In this document: piece by piece, positions 22,405 to 32,828 of the stretch | Layout: every line of letters begins with the position of its first letter | How positions within the stretch are numbered: the stretch's first letter is position 1 | From: Gnetum montanum | Taxonomy: Eukaryota > Streptophyta > Gnetopsida > Gnetales > Gnetaceae | Direction: 5' to 3' | Length of the DNA stretch: 64,000 nucleotides | Assembly: GCA_015680685.1 (NCBI GenBank) | Contig: MNCI01022067.1 | Location: 373,087-437,086 of the forward strand | Made by a program: the position numbers and the translations under genes | The notes under the pieces: generated by a model | Seen by the model: only the letters and a program-made list of their open reading frames with translations | Told to the model about the DNA's origin: nothing | The model's database searches: none

Positions 22405-22850
22405 AAAGCCTTCGAGAGGATCAAAGAGGCTTTAACCTCCCATCTAGTGTTGGCGTTGCCTGATTTCTCGAAACCTTTTGAGGTTCATACGGATGCTAGT
22501 GAGAATGCAATTTGGGGCATCTTGCTACAGGAAGGTCATCCTGTTGCTTATGAAAGCCGAAAGCTGAATCAAGTAGAGCAGAGGTGGCCAGTCCATGAAA
22601 AGGAAACGTTCGCAATTGTCCATTGCTTGAGAGCATGGAGACACTACTTGCTGGGAAGTCATGTCCTCGTGAAGACGGATAATCTGGCCACTAGCTACTT
22701 GATGAATCAAATGAAACTTAGGCCCAAACAGGCTCGATAGTTGGCCATGTTGTCCGAATTTGATCTGCAATTGACTTACCGTCCTGGGAAGGAGAACATG
22801 GTGGTAGATGCATTGAGTCGCCATCCTCAACCTGCCTCTTAGCTCTTTTC
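22405..22850 (+). pseudogene. Element D RNase H domain relic
   Basis: Reading continues in frame: FEVHTDASENAIWGILLQEG, then VHEKETFAIVHCLRAWRHYL, VLVKTDNLA and VVDALSRHPQ. The Asp, Glu and Asp catalytic positions are present. TAG stops lie at 22402, 22738 and 22840. The 22738 one replaces the usual Trp in the ARWLAML motif (TGG to TAG). Confidence 0.9.
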
Positions 22851-23880
22851 CATCATTGGACCACAAACTTCACACGTTCAATGTGACGAAGTGTTGTTGG
22901 CTAGAATTTAAGATGGTTTGAAAAGGGACCCCCATATCATTGAGTTAATGAAGCTGATAGAAACTGGGCGAGCACCACAGTTCAAAATGAGGAATGGACT
23001 GCTTTGGTTTCGAGATAATTGGATATGCATTCCGGATTAGGATGGCCTATGCAAGGAGGTCATTCGAGAATGCCATTACACACGGTGGGCAGGGCACCCA
23101 GGACAGCAAAGTATCTTGGCTCTCATTAAAAGAACCTTCTTTTGGCCAAAAATGTATCCAGATGTGATTGCTTATATCTAGAAGTGTCTGGTGTGCCAGT
23201 AGGATAAGGGATCTACGGAGCGTCCGGGTGGCTGCCCTTGGAAATCCCTCCATTTCCATGGACTACAGTGTCTATGGACTTCATCACGGGATTGCCAAAT
23301 ATTCAGGGCTTAAGCAGCATTATTGTTGTGGTGGACAAATTCTTTAAATTTGTCATATTCATTCCCTGTCCATCACAGTGCTCAGCTGAAGACACGACAG
23401 CATACTATTTTGACAGGGTGGTTTGATATTTTGGGTTACCCATTAGCATCATTTCAAACCGAGATCCGTCCTTCACAAGTGCTTTCTGGTGAGCACTATT
23501 TGGCATGATGGGTACCACCCTCAAATTGTCAACGAGCTTTCATCCACAAACCGATGGACAGACGGAACGAATGAATCAGGTACTTGAAGAGTACCTTCGT
23601 CACTATGTTCGTAGTGACCAAAAGAACTCGCCATTTTTGTTAGGGATTGCCCAACTGAGCTATAACATCCAGAAGTCCTCAGCTACTATGTTTTCTCCTA
23701 CAGAATTGGTAATGGGGAGGCATCCCATTACCCCTCATATGGTCTCCCCCTCGTTGCAAGGTCGGCATCCCACAGTGGATGAATTCTTGAAGAGGTGGTC
23801 TGAAAATGTTGATACAGCAAAGTATCATCTAGAGAGGGCAGTGCAACGAATGAAAAAATATGNCACATCAGTTTAAATCG
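22851..23880 (+). pseudogene. Element D integrase relic
   Basis: The HHCC zinc finger is visible (HYTRWAGHPGQQ, KCLVCQ). The core keeps all three acidic positions: SMDFITGLPN, SNRDPSFTSAFW and GQTERMNQVLEEYLRHYV. A frameshift near 23230 separates the finger from the core, and stops occur at about 22909, 23038, 23179 and 23203. An ambiguous base (n) sits at 23863. Confidence 0.9.
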
Positions 23881-23939
23881 AAACAGGGAACTACCTCCAA
23901 AATGATGAGGTAGTATGATGGTCCCTTCCGGATCATCAA

Positions 23940-24260
23940 TAAAATTAACCCTGTGACATATAAGCTTCAGCTTTCGATCAATATGGACCAAGTCCATCCA
24001 GTTTTTCATGTCAGCATGCTGAAGCCTCTGCCGGATGGGTTCCCATATCCGAAGAGAAGCCACTCGATTAGAGAGCGAACTTGTATACAATCTATACAAG
24101 GAAAGAGAGCAGAATGCATCCGAAACTTCCAGACCACTGGCCATGGGGTAGATTTAAAAGTCGAGTTCCTCGTCCACTAGCAACCATCATCCTGACTCAA
24201 ACGATAGCTAGGAACCACTAGAGCGCTTGAGGTCCCAGGAAAACTTGATCCTGGACTTCT
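23940..24260 (+). pseudogene. Element D integrase C-terminus with chromodomain-like tail
   Basis: VHPVFHVSMLKPLPDG is the standard chromovirus linker that leads into the chromodomain. Downstream, KVEFLVH followed by a TAG stop matches the EYLVKW strand of chromodomains, with Trp lost to TAG. The aromatic cage cannot be traced clearly. In chromoviruses this domain guides integration to chromatin. The call rests on the linker and one strand motif. Confidence 0.65.
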
Positions 24261-24894
24261 GTAGGGAGCAAGCAATTGACCTCCCACCTTGGCTGCTCCG
24301 ATGATGGATGGAGAAACTTCCCATGTGAAAAAAAATCGGAAGAGGCAAAAAATGCGGTGCCTTATAGGATTCGAGAGCGAATTCCTATGGGGGTCGACCT
24401 CAAATAGGGGAGGAAGATGCCTGGAGCCATTCAAAGTGCTCTATAGGCGATGGGGCTTAAGATTCAAAGAGTGCTAAACTTGAGACCCCTAGATCTTTAG
24501 ATCAAAAGAGTCAGGGGACGCCCTGGAACTCATGGATCCCTAAGTCGGTGCATTCTATCATGTTCCTATGATAAACCACTTGATGTCCTCCCATAGCCTG
24601 GCATTTTAGGCCAGGTATGAAAGGATGGATAGTCCAAGTATTGAGGAGTGATGCTCTTGACTTGGGTGTCAGATGCTAGGATGAGTCTGGATCCTAGGAA
24701 GACGGTCGAGTTCAATGAAAATGCTTTACGGCCTTAGGCCCTAGCAGTTGGACTTTCCAGAACCAAAAATCCCTTCGAATTTGACTCAGAATAACATGGG
24801 CGTACTTCCCCGGAATTGACAGAATTTTTCCTTGGTTTTGATGCAGCAGCCTCGCGGGTTACCCAGGCCATGCTCGGAGGTCGTCTCTCGTTTT
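24261..24894 (+). other. Element D 3' untranslated region
   Basis: About 630 bp lie between the chromodomain relic and the purine tract, with no supported coding sequence. Confidence 0.7.
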
Positions 24895-24908
24895 AAGCAG
24901 GGGAGAAT
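24895..24908 (+). other. Polypurine tract of element D
   Basis: AAGCAGGGGAGAAT immediately precedes the TGTGAG start of the 3' LTR, the expected place and composition for plus-strand priming. Confidence 0.85.
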
Positions 24909-25471
24909 TGTGAGAGAGGTAGCAGGGTTGGTGGTGGCCTACTACCTCCCCCACAGTTCAGGGGCCGTGGGGGCACAAGGGATCCTCCACTCCTTGTGTC
25001 TTCGGAACCATACTGGCATGGCAATTCCATGCATTAGTAAGAGGAGGCTATGACCTACCTCATTATTCCACTCGGTAGGACCTTGCCTGGGAGGGTTGCG
25101 TAATTCAACTCTGCGTTGGGGTGTTTTTATCGGGTGTGTCATGGTACATGCTATGGGATGTTGCGTGCGCTCCTTGGAGCACGACACCAACTACCAACAC
25201 GCGGTGATGAATCTAGAGGGTTCAGCTAGTAGTCCCCGTGGTGTCCACGTGAGTGGAGCAAGCGAGAGTTATCTGGCTTGTTAGCGTATCGCAAATATTG
25301 TTTATGAAACACATCTCAGGAGACATGCTAACACTAACACATCGTTTGTTGGCATGTGTTTCAAGATTGTTGATTGCTAAGGCGTAGTCCTCTTGAGTTT
25401 TGTCCCGATTCAGAATCTACTTGGGAACTCTTAGGGTGCCGAACAACATGCTCAGAGACAACGTTGTTACA
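24909..25471 (+). repeat. Element D 3' LTR
   Basis: It aligns with 18741-19304 over its full length with many transitions, and is followed by ATACT (25472-25476), the right target-site duplication. Confidence 0.95.
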
Positions 25472-25555
25472 ATACTTCTCTACTTTATACCACACACAGC
25501 AGAAGCATTTGACTCAGATCGTAATGTCAACACTTCCAGGATGTTATTTTAACGA

Positions 25556-26753
25556 TTATTTAGTATACTCGGGAACAGTTGCATGAGCCTCTTCCTTCAT
25601 TGCAACTTCAGCTGGTTCTACGTCAAGTGTTGGGGCCACTAGCTCTCCAAGTAAATCCGCAAGAAGTTCTGGAATCCCCTCCAAGTAAAATGTGTAGAAT
25701 ATCTTAAATGGATAGACAACCTGCTTCAACTTCACCTGTCCATGAACTCCATTCAAAATGTTTGTTCCTGCTGTCACCGCAAGGTACGAGTCCTCGTACG
25801 TCAAATAAGGCCCTTGGAATGTGTAGAAGCAGAAAGCTATTTAGTGTTGAGGAGTTAATAAATTGCTTTAATTTTTAGCAATAATTCTCCAAGTATGATT
25901 TGTGATTATTTACCTAAACAGCCATGGTTCCGTAATCGCCAAAGTAAAAGCTGTAAATGGCTTCATAGCGATCCCCATTTTTTTAGGGAAAATTTTCAAT
26001 GAGGATACAGATTCCCGATTTTATACCCAGGTGCTTTTGGAGGTTGCCACTGAAAAGCTGTTTATAGAAAAAATGAAGATTTGAAAATAAAAATAATAAC
26101 TGCTCTTTGCTGTGCTCAAATGCTTGATCCTTTTGATAGTAGACCCTAGGGAGATAAACCCACGAATTTGAAACCGCAAATAATTTAAAAGCGTTTAAAG
26201 TTCAGATCACTTTCCTCATGAAGAATAGGTCAGAAGATTCAGAACATTTTATTATAGTAAAGAAGCAAAACATATGAGAAAAAGGGGGAAAATGAAAAAG
26301 AAAAAGTGAAAAATAGCAGATGGCAGCATACCATGTTGGTAAATGGCATGAGATCTCCTAGGTGGTTTTGTGGTTTCTAGCTCAACTTGAGCATGGCCGG
26401 ACTGCCCCTGTTCAAGTGATTGATTTCATACACATAAAGCTCCTAAACTGAACCTGCAGGCAAAAAATCGGAAGAAAAAAACTCCATGAAGCTGATGATA
26501 AAAAAACTGCTTCTCCAAGATTCAATACCCACATCAACAAAACTAGATTTTGCTTACTGCTAGAAGATTCAGCAGATGATCCATAAGCAGCATATGCTGA
26601 GCACAAACTTCAAAACTTTCTGTTATAGGAGCCCAGGGGTTTTACTCTTCGTCTGAAGCTGCAACTAAGCCGTGTAGCCTGCAGAAGCGATGTGGGTCTC
26701 TCAAACTACAAGCCTAGAGATCTGGCCAAACTTCCTGTAGCATGGGATTCCAT
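25556..26753 (-). pseudogene. AOC: Allene oxide cyclase (AOC) pseudogene, four exons
   Basis: AOC turns the unstable allene oxide from 13-hydroperoxylinolenate into OPDA in plastids, the stereochemical step of jasmonate synthesis. On the minus strand the exons are 26753-26558, 26453-26332, 26057-25914 and 25813-25556. Their phases fit and they total 240 codons, the normal AOC length. Recognisable motifs are ELYVYEIN, LNRGSP, LGDLMPFTN, GDRYEAIYSFYFGDYG, YLTYEDSYLAVTAGT, HGQVKLKQVVYPFKIFYTFY and a final EYTK. Exon 1 resembles a basic transit peptide. Six in-frame stops (four TAG, one TGA, one TAA) and a lost AG at the last acceptor (AA at 25814-25815) kill it. Introns are kept, so it is not a retrocopy. 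Its start codon abuts MYB sequence at 26754. Confidence 0.93.
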
Positions 26754-27932
26754 CAAACAAACTAACAGCAGCTACTCCTGCACATCAAGAAGCAGTAGAT
26801 CCCCAGAGGTAATAAAACACAGAGCCTCCACAGCAAGCCAGCTCAAGAGAGCCAACATCATCAAGCGCCATTGGACAAAGGAAGAGGACAGATTTATATC
26901 GTGTGGAAAACAAGAACCTTATAGCTTCTAGGTTTTTTGGCTTTTTGCGTTGTGAGTTTTGAGATTTCATGTTATTGGAAGAATTGCACTTACGTCTTTT
27001 AAAGAAACGGTGCCCAATTCCAAACTTACATAGAAGGGTAAAGGATAAACAATATCTTAGGATTTGTTTGGCTGTTGTAATGTATGGACAGGCTCCTGTT
27101 AAGATTGGTGCAGGAACACAGAGTTAAAAAATGGGTGCAAATTGCTAGGATGCTTCCAAACCGGTTCGGGAAGCAGTGCAGAGATAGATGGAACAATCAG
27201 TCGCAGACATTAAGGTTTTTAGTTACATTCTATTTTATTTCTTTCCTGCAGAACAAAGAATTTACTTTGATGTTCATCACTTGGTCTGGATCATGGATCA
27301 TTGATATTTGTTGACGCATGCAAAAGGATATCTGGACAGAAGAGGAGGAGAGAATGTTGGTGCAGGACCACACTGATCTAGGCAACAGCTGGACCGAGAT
27401 TGCTAAGCGACTACTGAGCAAAACTGAAAACACAATCAAGAACCATTGGTATTCTACTAAGCAAAGACACAAAACTAGCACAAGGTCAAGAAGAAACCTC
27501 AACCCCTTCTCCTTCTCCTCCTCCTCCTCCTCAAATACCCATAGAAGTTCAATTCTTCAGAACTACATTAAAAGTCTCGCGGATAACAACAACCAAAACC
27601 TCCAAAAACAGCAACCCATTCCATCTTCATCATTTTGCGCTCTTCCCTCTTCTGCAGAAGAACCTCAAAATGCTGCATTTCAACAGCATCAGTCCAGCGT
27701 TGAAGTGGGAGCAAAATTAGCCAATCCTACAACCTTTATGCACACGTATGATAAAATAGATTTGAATACAATGGAAATGTTGTATGGGTGCCCAACCCCT
27801 CAAAGTTCTCTCTCCTTCGACATCTTCGACTTTGATACCGAGTTTGATAAAGATGTAACCAAAAGGTTGCCCACAATTGAATCATCAACCATACAATTGA
27901 TCTGGGCAATGGGCCTCCACTATCTTAACTAA
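26754..27932 (+). pseudogene. R2R3-MYB transcription factor pseudogene, 5'-truncated (MYB copy 2)
   Basis: This is a homologue of the copy at 38772-40217. Exon 1 is cut at its 5' side by the AOC junction and runs to 26891 (HWTKEEDR). Exon 2 is 27092-27214 (LLLRLVQEH, KQCRDRWNN). Exon 3 is 27324-27932 (KDIWTEEEERMLVQ, TENTIKNHW, then a Ser-rich tail). Against the other copy, the exon 1 donor GT is AT (26892), the exon 3 acceptor AG is AA (27323), and exon 2 lacks 4 bases at the end of R2. The conserved NHLRP end is lost. Original stop context differs, giving a longer C-terminus. The combination rules out a normal product. The encoded family binds DNA through two helix-turn-helix repeats. Confidence 0.9.
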
Positions 27933-29261
27933 TTAATAATAGCCTATGAAACCCTCCATATAGAAATAAAAAGAAGAATCAACAGGCAAGTCCTTGTGTC
28001 CTATGTTGTATTAAAAAACGTTATGAGACATACAAAAGAATAATCCTATAGTATTTTATTGCTCCAACAATTCCTTCAACTGAAATTGTAATACTATTCA
28101 CTACCCAAGAAGAATAAATCACATAAATTATTGACCAAAATTTTGAATAAGGAAGGAAGACTTAAAATTTCTAGAAGAAGCGTTATTCACATCCAAAAAA
28201 ATCAAGTTTGTCTAAAACTATGAAAATTCAGAATTTTGAGCAAGGAGATTTTATTACATCCTAACAAACCCATTGGATCTTTTGGTATATATAACATGAA
28301 ATTCAAACATATTTTCAATATAGTGTTGAAGTAATGAGTTTTGAAAAATTCAAAAGTAACTTAGGATCAATCTTCCACTTGTTACATAATTTAAAAAATC
28401 ATGTTTCTTATTCTCAATTTAAGGAATCATAACTAGATGACTATATGTACCCTCAACAAAAAACTTAAGTAGAAATTTATAATGCAACATTACTTGTAGG
28501 AATTAAATCCATAACTTGCAGCTTTCAAATTAAGAATCTTACCACTAGGATTACACCATAATTTGACTACTTTTCACAATTTGAAGTTTTGGCATAGGAT
28601 TTTATGTCATCTCTTTGTTTCAACTTTAAAATAATGAGAACTTTTCCTTACTCTCACAATTTGCATCTTTAACAAAAGAGATATAAATGCTATTAGGTAG
28701 AGTGCTACTACTACATCAAGATTAGCCCTTGTCTTTTTCTAGGAAAATCTTTTTGTTTTTACTAGCACCCTATCACAATTTCTATAAACATTATTGTGGT
28801 ATTAATAACTTTGCCAAAGCTAGTCCCAAACTAAAATGAAAAAGGAGAGTTAGTTTTAGGTTGGTAATTGGCTGTAAAATCATGTCAAATTTCATGGATG
28901 AGTTTTTTTCAAATATTGTAAATGCTATGGTATTTTCCCAATGTGATGCATAGTAATCACAAGGCCTGCTTGTTGTAGGAGAATGAGCAAGGGTCTACTA
29001 AGGCATCCTCCAAAAACAATGTGCAATGTTAATGTCTACTAACAAAAGTTTTGGATGGCCACCTAGAACATTCACACTCGACATCACTCTTCCAAGAAAG
29101 CCCCCAAAAGTAAGACCAAAAAAACACATCAGAAAAAATAATTGAAGACAATTTAAACACACTGCAAATAAACAAAGATCTAGTCCTTCATAGAAGTGAA
29201 TGGTGAAAGAAAATTCATGTAGTTGACTTCATTTTGTTGCAACAAGGCTAAGATGCTAATA
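27933..29261 (+). repeat. MYB 3' flank and spacer, duplicated at 40218-41597
   Basis: This segment matches 40218-41597 almost base for base, most strikingly from about 28840 to 29261. The first 0.93 kb is also shared with 16266-17200. It contains no gene. A SINE-like segment in minus orientation lies at about 28471-28560. Confidence 0.93.
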
Positions 29262-29266
29262 ATGAC
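29262..29266 (+). other. Target-site duplication ATGAC (element C, left)
   Basis: ATGAC precedes the LTR at 29267. The same bases, with the same upstream sequence (GCTAATAATGAC), precede the LTR copies at 41603 and 42114, and ATGAC alone follows the last LTR at 43190-43194. Confidence 0.88.
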
Positions 29267-30382
29267 TTATGAGAGCAGTTACTCTAGCAGTTTATTCTAA
29301 TTATTAGAGTGGTTATTATTGGAGAAATTACTCTAATAATTAGAGCGGTTATTATTGAAGTCATTACTCTAATTATTAGAGCAGTTATTATTGGAGTAGT
29401 TACTCTAATAATTAGAGTGGTTATTATTGAAGTGATTACTCTAATTATTAGAGCGATTATTATTGGAGTGGTTACTCTAATAATTAGAGTGGTTATTATT
29501 AGAGCAGTTTTTATTAGAGTGGTTCCTCTAATTATTAGAGCAGATATTATTAAAGCAGTTATTCTAATTATTAGAGCGATTACTCTAATTATTAGAGTAG
29601 TTGCTCCCAAGTCTATAAACACAGTGCCTAGGCGCACAATTGAAAAAAAAGTTTTTTAGCAGTCAAGTAGCAAAACTCTTGTAGTTTGAAAGTTAGAGTA
29701 TTTTCCAAGTGCCCGTAGCAGGAGGTCGAAGTGTGGATGGATCTTTATTCAAGCCTTGTGTGCCTAAGCACACCTTGTGTACGGCAATAAAGACGGGCTC
29801 TTTAATTCATCCTTGCAACACTTGAGATTTGTTTTCTTACACATTTCTTTTATTTTATTTTCTTAAGCATTTATTTTATTTTATTTTATTTTATGCACTT
29901 TACATTTCTGTTATTAGCATAGCAATTCATTTTGATCAATTCAGCAAATTGTTAAATTACACTTAGTACAATCACTTCGAGCATACGTGTAACACTTGGT
30001 AACCCAGTAACGATTAGCGTTTGGTAATCCCAGTAGTGTTACACTAGTTCAGGATGTGTACGGCAAGTGAGAACGGATACTGGTGTTAGGATTTGTTAAA
30101 GCCTAGTTAATCAGTAGTTAAGTTAAATTAGTCACTTAGTTATCTCTCTCCTCCATTATTAGCAATAGGACATACAAACATAAAAGCTATAAAAATCATA
30201 TGCCTCAAGCTTACTTAACCATACAATCGTGACATACAGGTAAGCTTGGGAAAAAAATGATTAACCAACCCGTCCTTGTTCCACAAAGGCGCATAGGCAC
30301 TTAGTCCTTAGAATTCGACTGGATAGTGCGTGAAATGCTCGTATTCGTATAGTTGAGCATAGGGATACCTCGCCGCTCATCA
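29267..30382 (+). repeat. Element C 5' LTR (1116 bp)
   Basis: It starts TTATGAGAGC (other copies TGATGAGAGC or TGATTAGAGC) and ends CGCTCATCA before the primer site. U3 at 29281-29600 is an array of AATTATTA/TAATAATT units. A TATA-like TATAAACA lies near 29611 and an AATAAA near 29785. A (TTTTA)n run follows at about 29843-29892. The right part matches the element A LTR. Confidence 0.92.
29281..29600 (+). repeat. U3 array of palindromic AATTATTA units
   Basis: Units such as CTCTAATTATTAGAG and its reverse complement CTCTAATAATTAGAG alternate with GTGGTTATTATTGGAG-like spacers about every 30-36 bases. Because the array is self-complementary, both strands show open frames (for example LIIRVITLIIR). 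These are artefacts. Similar arrays lie at 38265-38590, 41617-41940 and 42128-42415. Confidence 0.9.
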
Positions 30383-30383
30383 T

Positions 30384-30401
30384 TGGCACTATTGCCAGGG
30401 A
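30384..30401 (+). other. Primer-binding site, tRNA-Asp type (element C)
   Basis: TGGCACTATTGCCAGGGA starts one base after the LTR. It matches the tRNA-Asp complement at 14 of 18 positions; all four differences are transitions. Element A has the same site at 414-431. Confidence 0.78.
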
Positions 30402-30518
30402 CTTAGTTGCTTGTGCGCTAACTAGAACATAGGAAATCATTCACATCGTTGGAACGAAACCTTAGGGTTGGTTGAGAAAATAATAAATAAGAATACATTG
30501 CACACTAAACAAACAAGT

Positions 30519-32470
30519 ATGTCTCCTTCTTCATACAAAAGCGCCTCACCGCCTAAGTCTGAAACAGGAAACAGTCAACGGCATAATACACATGACGTTA
30601 ATTTGCCAGTCCCTCAACAAGTTCGAGTGGTATATATTCATCCCAATGAGTATATACCAGACTTCACCTTTATCCTCCATCAAGACGAACAACTGCGTTG
30701 GCAAGACTGAAAAAGTAACACAGTGTTACCTCCCGATTGGTCAGTTCCAAGCATGCTTCTTTGTGCTCTCAATCGAATTGGCATGCCGCACTTACACGCA
30801 GAATACGTTGTGCAAGACCATGACTCGAGAGAATACTGTTCCACAAAGGCACAACATCAAAGAGACTTGCAACAGGAGAGACATCATAAATCTTTGAAGG
30901 TTAAGTGGTCCCAGGATGCCCCACATGTCTTAAGTGAAAATGAGGGTAGTGAACCTACCTCAGGCAGTCGTCCACACAATGATGTTCCTCCCCTTGACTT
31001 TGGCCAAGGGGTTGTGTATCAAAACCTTCATTCCACTATTCATAACCTAGGTTCTGATATTCATGGGCACAAAGGGTCCGAAAAAGGAACACGAACTCAT
31101 GATAAAGGTGGACATTCTGATCGCAATTGCGATCAAGACCGAGATCGCAGAAGAGAAGGTAGCAAACACCGTCATGGTGACAGTTCTCCTTCTTCTTCAC
31201 CTTCGTCATGTCCTTCACCCTCTCCTTCAATATCTAGACGCGATCATAAAGAAAAAGATCATGGGGATAAAGGTAGGCAAAGTGGAAGTCATAGACAAAA
31301 TAGCCAGGAATGGGGACGAGGGCACTCTAGAGAGTCACAACATAGAAGAAGGGAGAGTAGGGAACAACATAGGCATCATAGACGCCATGGATGAGATGAT
31401 CATGATGAACCCCTACTCGTTACTCGAAGTATGTTAGACATAACTGAGGCTGTTAGAATTCCAACAAAGCACCAAAAAGATAGTAGGATCAAGAGATTAG
31501 ATATGAACAATATCCCATGATTTGAAGGGGGATACAACACTGATCCTCAGAATCATTTACAATCATTCCATGATGCGTGTGCCTTACAAAACATAAAGAA
31601 CGAATGGCAAAAACTTAAGTTGTTCCTGCAAACACTAGTTAAAGAAGCAGAAAGTTGGTACCGGTCCCTAGAACCGGAATCTATTCATAGATGGAGTACT
31701 ATGTTAGAATTATTCAACAATAAGTACCAAACGTACTCCAGAGTGTCCAACTTGCGAAAGCAAATCCAAGGCTAGAAACAAGGAGGACATGAACACTTGG
31801 ATGCTACCATGGGCTGATACTATGCACTGCTACATCATTGTCTTGGCCATGGCTATTCGCAAAGGGATCAACTGCGTCATCTCGTGGATGGGCTTAGGCA
31901 TGAAATGAGAAGAACCCTTGGGACTTATGCCCAAGGAAGACTATCCAAACTTAGGGTCCATCAAATTCAAAGACTATTGGAGCAAGTTGCTAAGGAAGAA
32001 GGTGAGCTACGAAAGAGAGAAAGTGCAAAAGAGTATAATCGAGATCCTTCCCTTCGGAAGAGGAGAATAAGATTTTCTGAGGATGAATAAGAGTCACCAC
32101 TCGAAGAGATGGTGAATAGGAAAACTTTGCCTATCCAAAAAATGACATCAGAAGTTTCGGCAAACGTAGACCAAATGTGGGATTCCTTAAACAATATATT
32201 TCAAACTGTTCTTAATATACTAGAGGAGTCTAGAAAGCAAGGTAGTGATCATGAAAAAAGAAAAAAAAAAGAAGTTGAACATGCATGTAGCAAGGGTAAG
32301 GGCAAATTTGCCATCATTGAAGGGGTTGTGAAGTCGGAAATAGATAATGATAGTGGATGTGAAATATGTCAATATGACCATCCTAAGGGATGTTGCCCTA
32401 TAATCTCACATCTGCAAGAGTCTGGGGTGTATGCACTCAACCCACAATTAAACAAAAGGCAAACGCCCTG
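30519..32470 (+). pseudogene. Element C gag, with in-frame stops
   Basis: ATG at 30519 (MSPSSYKSASPP) opens a frame kept without net shift to beyond 34200. The segments are VYIHPNEYIPDFTF, then a basic Ser/Arg/His/Asp-rich block at about 31080-31390 (HRRRESREQHRHHRR). The gag core has WYRSL and KYQTYSRVSNLRKQ. A zinc knuckle CEICQYDHPKGCC fits the CX2CX3HX4C spacing, so it is intact here and broken in element A. Stops lie at about 30708, 31392, 31518, 31773 and 31815. The one before FEGGYNT is TGA in both A and C. Confidence 0.87.
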
Positions 32471-32828
32471 AAGGTTACCTTATCCTCAAGGTAACCCAAG
32501 GCAATTTCACCAACCCTAAACATATTATCCTAGTGGAACTCCACCACAACCGATTGAGCAATATCAATAGTGGCAGCACCCACAATCATGGAGAATGCCA
32601 CCACCAAGGCAATAGTATCCTTACCGGTAACTTGACCCATATGGATATTACATGCAGTAGCCAATCTCTCCATGTGACTCTACTGGTCACGTCACTCCTT
32701 AACCTCACTACCAAGCCTACGAGTATTATGGGACTCCCTCTTCTAGAGGCAATATTCCGCAAGCATATCATCCTTCTCATCTAGCTGCATCTCTTTCACT
32801 AATAGCTCCACTACCACCTGCTCCTGCG

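Larger units (their letters stand above)
18741..25471 (+). mobile_element. Element D: complete but inactive chromovirus-like Ty3/gypsy retrotransposon
   Basis: The element spans 6.73 kb with two LTRs of 564 and 563 bp. It has a tRNA-iMet-type primer site, gag, protease, RT, RNase H, integrase, a chromodomain-like tail, a purine tract and matching ATACT target duplications. From 19450 to about 23220 the polyprotein stays in one frame, yet contains 13 stops (10 TAG, 2 TAA, 1 TGA). A frameshift occurs near 23230. The LTRs differ at many positions, mostly transitions, so the insertion is old. The primer type and the chromodomain region separate it from elements A, B, C and E. It lies about 80 bp downstream of the allene oxide cyclase pseudogene's stop codon. 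Confidence 0.95.

Noticed and set aside
29284-29659. Open frames of about 116 codons on both strands with LIIR repeats (also at 38272, 41620 and 42131)
   Set aside because: They arise from the self-complementary AATTATTA array in the LTR. Composition and both-strand openness show they are not genes.
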